Assembly (NCBI RefSeq): GCF_001687325.1
Contig: NZ_LZRD01000020.1
Location: forward strand, 62,001-126,000
Source: Streptomyces sp. PTY087I2
Lineage (GTDB): Bacteria; Actinomycetota; Actinomycetes; Streptomycetales; Streptomycetaceae
Length of the DNA: 64,000 nucleotides
Reading direction: 5' to 3'
This document shows positions 58,296-64,000 of the stretch, piece by piece; position 1 is the first letter of the stretch; each line of letters opens with the position of its first letter. The notes below the pieces were generated by a model. The model was not told the DNA's origin and did no database searches. It saw only the letters and a program-made list of their open reading frames with translations. Position numbers and translations under genes: made by a program.

Positions 58296-60659
58296 TCAGC
58301 CCTTCGGCGCCGTCGCCACCGCCGCCTGCGGCCTGATCGGCAGTCGGTTCACCGGGCGGCCCGTCGCCGAGCGGACCGCTGAGGCCACTGCGGCCGGGGC
58401 CGTGACGACCGGGACGGCCGACGCCGGTTTTGCGCCGAAGGGGGCCACCACGTCGCGTTCCTCGACCAGTTTGACGATGCGGATGTCCGGGGCGTCCAGG
58501 GCCGTCGGGAGCGCGTAACCCGTCAGGTCGGGGTGGCGGATCAGGCCCTTCGCGGTGCGGAGGTTCTCCGTGAGGGCCGCGCCGATGCCCTGGGTGATGC
58601 CCGCCTCGATGCGGATCGCCAGCTGGGCGGGGTTGAGGACTCGGCCCACGTCCTGGGCTACCGCCATCTCGACGACGCGGATCGAGCCGAGCTCGATGTC
58701 GACGTCCACCACCGCCCGTACCGCGCAGAACGCGAGGCCGACGAACGCGTCGCCCTGGCCCGCCTCGTCCAGCGGTTCCGTGGGGTGGGGGCGGCACTGG
58801 GCGGTGGCCCAGAGTTCCTTGCCGTCCATGGCCTCCGTGACGGTGGTGGAGAGCACACCGTCGTACGAGGTGATCTTGCCGTCCGCGATCTGGAGCAGCT
58901 CCGTGGACATGCCGAACTTGTGGGCCAGCGGCTGGAGGAGCTGGGTGCGGACCATCTTCGCCGCGCGCTCCACCGCACCGCCGGAGACCCAGGTGTGGCG
59001 GCCGTGCGTCGCCGGGCCCGCGGGGGGCTGATCGGTGTCCACCGCCGCTACGTGGACCTCCTCGACGCCCAGGGTCTCCTGGACGATCTGGCGGGCCAGG
59101 GTCGTGAAGCCCTGGCCCGTCTCCACCGCCGCGCAGATGACGGTGGCTACGCCGTCGTGGACCCGGACCGTGGCCGTCGAGACCTCGTCCGTGCCCTCGG
59201 CGCCGAGCATGTGGACCATCCCGACGCCGTAGCCCACGCCCCGGCGCACCGCCCCCGGTTCCCCCGCGCCCTCGGGGCCGCCCGGCAGCAGCCAGTCGTC
59301 CTCGGGAGCGTCTTTGGGGAGGGCGGGGAGGGGGTAGTCGCGGACCGCGCGGAGCAGTTCGGCCACCGGGGCCGGGCAGGTCACCGTCTGGCCCGTGGGC
59401 AGGATGTCGCCCGTGGAGAGCGTGTTGCGCAGGCGCAGTTCGGCCGGGTCCATGCCCAGCTTGGCGGCCAGCTTGTCCATCTGGCCCTCGTACGCCGCGC
59501 AGACCTGCATCGCGCCCTCGCCGCGCACATGACCGGAGGGCGGGTTGTTCGTCCGGACCGCCCAGCCCTCGATGAAGGCGTGCGGAACGACGTACGGGCC
59601 GCAGGCGAACGCCACGGCCGCCGCCAGGGACTCGGAGGAGGCGTCGGCGTACGCGCCCGCGTCCAGGAGGATCTGGGCCTCCACCTTCACCAGCCGGCCC
59701 TCCGCGTCCGCGTGGTGGCGGTAGCGCAGGAGGGTGGGGTGGCGGTGGGTGTGGCCGAGGAAGGACTCCTCGCGGCTCGCCGCCAGCTTCACCGGGCAGC
59801 CGGTCCGCAGCGCCAGCAGGCCCAGCGGGATCTGGAAGCCCGGGTCCTCGCGGTCGCCGGTCGCACCGGGCACACCGGTCACGACGACCTTGACCCGGTC
59901 CGGCTCCAGGCCGAAGCAGGCCGCGATCAGGTCGCGGTCGGTGTGCGGGTCGGTGGACGCGGTGTAGATCTCCACGCCGCCGTCGGGCCTCGGCACGGCG
60001 AGGCCGGCCTCCGCGCCGATCGGGGCCGGGTCCTGGCGGCCGATGCGGTAGAGGCCCTCGACGACGACCTCGCCCGTCGCCTCCGCGTCGCCGTACCGGA
60101 GGGGGATGTGGCGGATCAGGTTGCCGTCGGGGTGCAGTGGCTCCGCCGCGAACGCCTTCTCCGGGTCCGTGACCGGCTCCAGCACCTCGTACCGTACGGC
60201 GATGGCGGCTGCGGCCAGCCGCGCGGTGTCCGGGTGGTCCGCGGCGACCGCAGCGATCGGCTCCCCGTGGTGGCGGACCAGGTCGGAGGCGAACACCGGG
60301 CGGTCCACGGCGTGGCGGCCGTAGTTGCTCTCCCCCGGCACGTCCTCGTGCGTGACGACCGCCCGCACCCCGGGCATCTCCTCGGCGCCCGAGGTGTCGA
60401 TGGACAGGATCCGCGCGTGCGGGTGCGGGGAGCGCAGCACGGCCGCCCACAGCAGGCCCTCGGCCCAGAGATCGGCGGCGTACGGGAAGGTGCCCTCGGT
60501 CTTCGCCCGCGCGTCGGCGGCGGGGAGCGATGCCCCCAGGCCCATCCGGGGCTGCTCCAGGTCCTGGTCCGGGCCGCCGCCGGAGCCGCCGCTCAGCGCG
60601 TCGATCCTGGGCAGGCTGGTGCTGGTCGCGTTGGCCGCGGTGGCCGCGTCGCTGCTCAC
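58296..60659 (-). CDS. Molybdenum hydroxylase large subunit (xanthine/CO dehydrogenase family)
   Basis: A 787-residue molybdopterin-binding subunit. N-terminal: EQPRMGLGASLPAADARAKT, LWAEGLLWAAVLRSPHPHAR. Mo-site blocks include EAGLAVPRPDGGVEIYTAST, GAYADASSESLAAAVAFACG, ETGQGFTTLARQIVQETLGV and MAVAQDVGRVLNPAQLAIRI. It hydroxylates a heterocycle or oxidises CO or an aldehyde; the sequence favours a xanthine-dehydrogenase-like enzyme (purine catabolism). GTG 60659. Third gene of FAD, 2Fe-2S, Mo subunits on the minus strand; cytoplasmic heterotrimer dimer expected. Confidence 0.9.
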   Translation of the reverse strand: MSSDAATAANATSTSLPRIDALSGGSGGGPDQDLEQPRMGLGASLPAADARAKTEGTFPYAADLWAEGLLWAAVLRSPHPHARILSIDTSGAEEMPGVRAVVTHEDVPGESNYGRHAVDRPVFASDLVRHHGEPIAAVAADHPDTARLAAAAIAVRYEVLEPVTDPEKAFAAEPLHPDGNLIRHIPLRYGDAEATGEVVVEGLYRIGRQDPAPIGAEAGLAVPRPDGGVEIYTASTDPHTDRDLIAACFGLEPDRVKVVVTGVPGATGDREDPGFQIPLGLLALRTGCPVKLAASREESFLGHTHRHPTLLRYRHHADAEGRLVKVEAQILLDAGAYADASSESLAAAVAFACGPYVVPHAFIEGWAVRTNNPPSGHVRGEGAMQVCAAYEGQMDKLAAKLGMDPAELRLRNTLSTGDILPTGQTVTCPAPVAELLRAVRDYPLPALPKDAPEDDWLLPGGPEGAGEPGAVRRGVGYGVGMVHMLGAEGTDEVSTATVRVHDGVATVICAAVETGQGFTTLARQIVQETLGVEEVHVAAVDTDQPPAGPATHGRHTWVSGGAVERAAKMVRTQLLQPLAHKFGMSTELLQIADGKITSYDGVLSTTVTEAMDGKELWATAQCRPHPTEPLDEAGQGDAFVGLAFCAVRAVVDVDIELGSIRVVEMAVAQDVGRVLNPAQLAIRIEAGITQGIGAALTENLRTAKGLIRHPDLTGYALPTALDAPDIRIVKLVEERDVVAPFGAKPASAVPVVTAPAAVASAVRSATGRPVNRLPIRPQAAVATAPKG

Positions 60660-60735
60660 GCCGCCTCCTTGTCGATCACGTGGTGCTGCTGGTGATGCGT
60701 GTGCCGCTGCTGTACGGCGGGGCCGCGGGCGTGCC

Positions 60736-62271
60736 TCACAGCGCCTCTCCCTCGTGCGAGTGGGGGCCCTGCTGCACGCCGCCGGCGCCCGGCTCGGCCT
60801 GGTGCGGGATGCGCGCCTCGTCCGGGGCCGCCGCGGCCGCCGTGGCCGCCGCCTCGGCGTTGGCCTCGCGGGCCGCGACGACGTCCGCGACCGCGTCGAG
60901 GACGCCCCGGTAGCCGGAACAGCGGCAGAGGTTGCCGCAGAGCGCCTGGCGGGTCTCCAGCTCGGTGGGGGCGTGGTTGCCCTCCAGCAGGTCGTGGACG
61001 GTCATCGCCATGCCGGGGATGCAGAAGCCGCACTGGACGGCTCCGCAGGCGGACAGGGCGCGCTGGACGTCGGACGGTTCGCCGTCGACGGCCAGGCCCT
61101 CGACCGTACGCACCTCGCTGCCCGCCGCCGTGGCCGCGGGGACCAGGCAGGAGGCGACCAGCCGGCCGTCGACCTGGACGTTGCACGCGCCGCACTCGCC
61201 CTGCGAGCAGCCGTCCTTGGCCCCGGCCAGGCCGAGGCGCTCGCGGAGCACGTAGAGCAGGGACTCGCCGATCCAGGCGTCGCTGACCGGGCGGTCCACG
61301 CCGTTCACATGGAGCAGGTAGGACGCGGCGGGGTGCTCGCTCGGTACGTCGGAGAGCGCGGGGCTCTCGGTGGGAGCGGGGACCTCGTCGGTGGCAGCGG
61401 TGGGGGCGGTGTCGGGGTCGGGGTCGAGGCCTGAAGGTGTCTCCGCCTCCGTGCCCGCCTCCCCTTCCGTCCCTTCCGTTTCCGCGCCCGCGTTCGGTTC
61501 CGCTTCCTCCGCCGGGAGCGCTTCCGCTTCGCTCTCCTCGGGTGCGGTCCCCTCGGCTTCGGCCTCCGCCTCCGGTACGGGAGCGGCTTCCGGTTCCTGT
61601 GTCGCCCAGGGGGCGGGCGCGCCGCCGGGCAGCGTCGCCGGGCGGGCGCTGTCCGCGTACCACTGCGGGGTGTGCGCCGACGCCAGGAACTCGCCCGATT
61701 CGTCCGGGAGATCCCCGTCCGCGACCGGGATCGTCCACTGACCCGTGTGCCCGGAGTGACCCGTGTGGGCGGTGTGGGCCGAGGTGTCGGCCTCCCCGGC
61801 CGCCTGCGCCGCCTCCGGGGCCGGTGCCGCCTCCCCCAGGGCCTCGGTGAAGTTCCACTGGGCCGTGGCGTGCGAGGTGTCCTCGTACGGGCCCTGGTAC
61901 CCGCCCTGCTGGTTCGGGTCCGGCCAGTGGACCGCGCCGGTCCCCTGCGCGGCGGCCTCGTGCGCGGCCGCGGCCTCCTGGGCGCGCTGCTCCGCCTGCG
62001 CCTGCTGGGTCTGCGTCTGGATCACCCAGCTGCCCGTCGCCGCCGGGTCCAGACCGGCCGCCGGGGTCAGCGGCACGATCATCGGCGGGACGTACCCCTG
62101 GCCGGGCGCGGCCAGCGGGATGTTCGCCAGGTCCTCCGGCGGCAGCTGGACGAACGCGGTGGCGTCGGCGTCGAAGCCGTCGCCCTGCGGGGTCGGCTCC
62201 CAGCCGCCGTACCGCGGGTCCGGGCCATCGGAGTGCCCGTGCCGCTGGTGGGGGTTTTCCTCATTGCTCAC
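60736..62271 (-). CDS. Molybdenum hydroxylase 2Fe-2S subunit with long N-terminal extension
   Basis: A 511-residue protein. Residues 317-511 are the normal two-cluster subunit: plant ferredoxin-type cysteines C355, C360, C363 and C375 (DGCSQGECGACNV), then C414, C417, C449 and C451 (CGFCIPGM, CGNLCRCSGY). Residues 1-315 are disordered: Gln/Ala-rich 80-110, His/Thr/Gly repeats near 165-178 (HTAHTGHSGHTG) and a Glu/Ala/Pro-rich part 225-310. Usual family length is about 160-200, so the extension is striking. GTG 62271 overlaps the FAD-subunit stop as GTGA and starts MSNEENPHQRHGHSD. Confidence 0.88.
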   Translation of the reverse strand: MSNEENPHQRHGHSDGPDPRYGGWEPTPQGDGFDADATAFVQLPPEDLANIPLAAPGQGYVPPMIVPLTPAAGLDPAATGSWVIQTQTQQAQAEQRAQEAAAAHEAAAQGTGAVHWPDPNQQGGYQGPYEDTSHATAQWNFTEALGEAAPAPEAAQAAGEADTSAHTAHTGHSGHTGQWTIPVADGDLPDESGEFLASAHTPQWYADSARPATLPGGAPAPWATQEPEAAPVPEAEAEAEGTAPEESEAEALPAEEAEPNAGAETEGTEGEAGTEAETPSGLDPDPDTAPTAATDEVPAPTESPALSDVPSEHPAASYLLHVNGVDRPVSDAWIGESLLYVLRERLGLAGAKDGCSQGECGACNVQVDGRLVASCLVPAATAAGSEVRTVEGLAVDGEPSDVQRALSACGAVQCGFCIPGMAMTVHDLLEGNHAPTELETRQALCGNLCRCSGYRGVLDAVADVVAAREANAEAAATAAAAAPDEARIPHQAEPGAGGVQQGPHSHEGEAL

Positions 62272-63164
62272 GACAGTGCCCTCCCCAGCGCGCGTCGGGC
62301 GAGCGCGGCGACCGTGCGCCGCAGGTGCAGGACGGCCGGGGACAGCGGCGGGGCCTCTGATCCGTCGGCCGGTGGTGCGTGGTCCGGGATGCAGGCCGCG
62401 GCGACGTACTCGCCGAAGGCGGCCAGCGCGTCGGGGGCCAGGCCCCGCTCGCCGTCCCAGTCGATCAGCGAGGCGATCCACTGCTCCGCCTCCAGCGGGC
62501 GCAGCGGCATCGGGGCGATGGCGCCGACCGCGCAGCGCACGCCCCGGCGGGCCGGGTCCAGGACGATCGCGACCGAGGCGGTGGCGCGGCCGGGGCCGGT
62601 GCGCCCGGTGGCCTTCAGGAAGACCTGCGGGGCGTGCAGCAGCGGTACGCGGACGAAGCCGATCAGCTCCGCGGGCTCCAGCAGCTCGCGGCCCGCCAGC
62701 AGGTGCGAGACGGGGATCTCGCGGCGGGCGCCGTCGGGGCCCGCGATGACGAGCTCGGCCTCCAGCGCGGCCAGCACCGGCAGGGCGTCGCCGGTGGGCG
62801 CGGAGGTGACGATGTTGCCGCCGAGCGTTCCGGCGTTACGGATCTGGGGCGGGCCCGCGGCGCGGGCGGAGGCGGCCAGGGCGGGGATGAGGGCGGCGAA
62901 GTCCGGGCGTCCCATCCGGGCGTGGGTGAGTCCGGCGCCCAGGAGGGCGTGGCCGTCCTGGTAGTGCCAGCCGCGCAGCTCGCTGATCCGGCCGAGGCCG
63001 ACCAGGCCCGAGGGGCGCAGCAGCCCCTTGTTGACGGCTGCCATCAGGTCCGTGCCCCCGGCAACCGGAACGGCTGCGGGCATGGCGCCGAGAGCCGCCA
63101 CGGCCTCGTCCAACGAGGTCGGCAGCGTCACCGACTGCATCGCCTGCGGTGCGTGCGTGGTCAA
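62268..63164 (-). CDS. Molybdenum hydroxylase FAD-binding subunit
   Basis: A 298-residue CoxM/XdhB-type flavoprotein. FAD motifs: AVPVAGGTDLMAAVNKGLLR and NAGTLGGNIVTSAPTGDALP, then the C-terminal CO_deh_flav_C region (TGRTGPGRATASVAIVLD). The start is taken as TTG 63164 because GGAAGGGGCAGCTGGG precedes it and the family N-terminus (MTTHAPQ-like) begins there; ATG 63140 is possible. First gene of the operon; the promoter lies in 63165-63428, where no other feature is clear. Confidence 0.85.
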   Translation of the reverse strand: MTTHAPQAMQSVTLPTSLDEAVAALGAMPAAVPVAGGTDLMAAVNKGLLRPSGLVGLGRISELRGWHYQDGHALLGAGLTHARMGRPDFAALIPALAASARAAGPPQIRNAGTLGGNIVTSAPTGDALPVLAALEAELVIAGPDGARREIPVSHLLAGRELLEPAELIGFVRVPLLHAPQVFLKATGRTGPGRATASVAIVLDPARRGVRCAVGAIAPMPLRPLEAEQWIASLIDWDGERGLAPDALAAFGEYVAAACIPDHAPPADGSEAPPLSPAVLHLRRTVAALARRALGRALS

Positions 63165-63428
63165 CCCAGCTGCCCCTTCCCGGTGTCCCGGCGCTCTGGC
63201 CTGTTCCGCCGTACGGTACGTGTTCACAGCCCGGACGTGGCAACTCTGGCACATCTTCCGATCGGACCGGAGCGAGGGTCCGCGAAGGGCGGTTCCGTCC
63301 CTGACCTGCGGGATGTTCCGGTTTCGCACACCTTCGGCGGGGAAGGCGAATTGCCACTCTTCAGCGAGGCTTGTACGACTTATACGGTTCGCGCCCCGGA
63401 TCCGTTCCCGGATCCGTTCCCGGACGCG

Positions 63429-63480
63429 CGTCGGCCGCAGCGGTCCCGGAGGTCTCTCCGGAGGACGGCTGCGGCCGACG
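63429..63480. terminator. Terminator after GH20 hexosaminidase
   Basis: CGTCGGCCGCAGC pairs with GCTGCGGCCGACG (13 bp), with an inner CCGGAGG/CCTCCGG-type pairing, 18 bases past the hexosaminidase stop. Just beyond it GGATCCGTTCCC is repeated in tandem (63398-63421). Confidence 0.75.
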
Positions 63481-63497
63481 GGGGCCGGGGCGCGGGG

Positions 63498-64000
63498 TCA
63501 CACCACCGGAGGCTCCCCCTCCAGCGGGCGGCCGAGGATGCCGGGGCGCTGCTGACGGGGGTACGGACCGGCCGGCGGGCGGTAGTCGACGCCGAGGGCG
63601 TCGAGGCGGGCGTAGTGGGCCCGCATCCGGGCGTCGAAGGCGGCGAAGTCCCGGTCGGCCGGGGCGGGCAGGGCGGACCAGGCGACCTCGGCGAAGGCGG
63701 CGAGGCGCGGGAAGACCTGGTAGTCGACGCGGGCCCGGTTCTGCATGACCTCGGTCCACACGTTGGCCTGGGTGCCCAGGATGTGACGGGCCGCCTCCTC
63801 GCTCAGGCCCGGCGGGACGGGCTCGAAGCGGTAGACGTCCTCCAGGGTCCGTACGTACCCGATGGGCATCGGCTCGTCGGGGCCGCCGTCCTGACGGTGG
63901 TCCAGATACACCTGCTGCTCGGGGCACATGACGACGTCGTGCCCGGCCTCGGCGGCCGCGATGCCGCCGCCGTAACCGCGCCAGGAGGAGACCGCGGCCC
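63498..64000 (-). CDS. Beta-N-acetylhexosaminidase C-terminal part (GH20), partial
   Basis: The reading frame is open to the window edge. It reads VSSWRGYGGGIAAAEAGHDV, then VMCPEQQVYLDHRQDGG, IGYVRTLEDVYRFEPVP, ILGTQANVWTEVMQNRARVD and YQVFPRLAAFAEVAWS, all typical of the end of the GH20 catalytic barrel (the aglycone Trp in WTE). About 167 residues are visible; the catalytic Asp-Glu pair lies beyond 64000. It cleaves terminal GlcNAc from chitin oligomers, which fits the GlcNAc uptake genes elsewhere in the window. Confidence 0.9.
   Translation of the reverse strand, partial: AAVSSWRGYGGGIAAAEAGHDVVMCPEQQVYLDHRQDGGPDEPMPIGYVRTLEDVYRFEPVPPGLSEEAARHILGTQANVWTEVMQNRARVDYQVFPRLAAFAEVAWSALPAPADRDFAAFDARMRAHYARLDALGVDYRPPAGPYPRQQRPGILGRPLEGEPPVV

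Noticed and set aside
57559..60450. 963-residue Arg/Gly/Pro-rich frame
   Set aside because: It overlaps the clear molybdenum hydroxylase large subunit in another frame and has shadow-like composition.

Overview
The window is chromosomal DNA from a high-GC actinomycete, almost certainly a Streptomyces. The support is the very high GC with GC-rich third positions, an SsgA-like sporulation protein, tandem GlcNAc PTS permeases flanked by perfect DasR-type operators, a DUF2510/RDD protein, and a gene order I recall from the S. coelicolor nagF-nagE1-nagE2 ... ssgG ... hpd segment. That species comparison is from memory and was not searched.

Layout. (1) 1-2000: a lower-GC cassette (XRE/DUF5753 regulator, DUF6879 protein, small acidic protein) abuts an ABC-2 ATPase gene truncated just after its Q-loop; its two permease partners are intact (2401-4075). 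(2) 4286-10067: class A penicillin-binding protein, guanidine-III riboswitch with an SMR exporter, GroES-like protein, DUF3618 protein, Bcp peroxiredoxin and an MFS symporter. (3) 10188-11645: two tandem HNH proteins (the second frameshifted) and tRNA-Leu(UAG). (4) 11695-28480: a block whose backbone (rdgB, rph, MBL hydrolase, cysM, cysO, mec, DUF2017, clpS, pncB) follows the order of the mycobacterial Rv1341-Rv1330c segment. It is interrupted by nagF/nagE1/nagE2, a membrane-anchored PemK-like protein, a cobalamin-riboswitch ABC transporter and an amino-acid permease. (5) 28885-40744: nicotinamidase, secreted M6 protease, two RDD proteins, an SsgG-like protein, a GlcD-type oxidase, a TPR protein and HPPD. 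(6) 40867-51414: Lrp regulator, four-gene OpuC-type osmolyte ABC operon, ArsR-type regulator with a TTGCAAA repeat array, frameshifted MFS transporter, Lon-like secreted protease, IclR regulator and SF2 helicase. (7) 51584-58209: Doc/ribbon-helix-helix toxin-antitoxin pair with a palindromic operator, MFS exporter, tRNA-Cys and an uncharacterised operon of three exported two-cysteine proteins behind a triply frameshifted large gene. (8) 58296-64000: three-subunit molybdenum hydroxylase and the C-terminal part of a GH20 hexosaminidase.

How the genes work together. The nag genes import GlcNAc, the Mec/CysO/CysM set makes cysteine from a protein-bound thiocarboxylate behind a newly spotted Cys-containing leader peptide, PncB and PncA recycle NAD, and the Opu operon imports compatible solutes. 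Five single-base frameshifts (10926, 46131, 56566, 57020, 57144) cut otherwise well-formed genes; they are either real decay or assembly error. No integrase, capsid gene, biosynthetic gene cluster or CRISPR array is visible.
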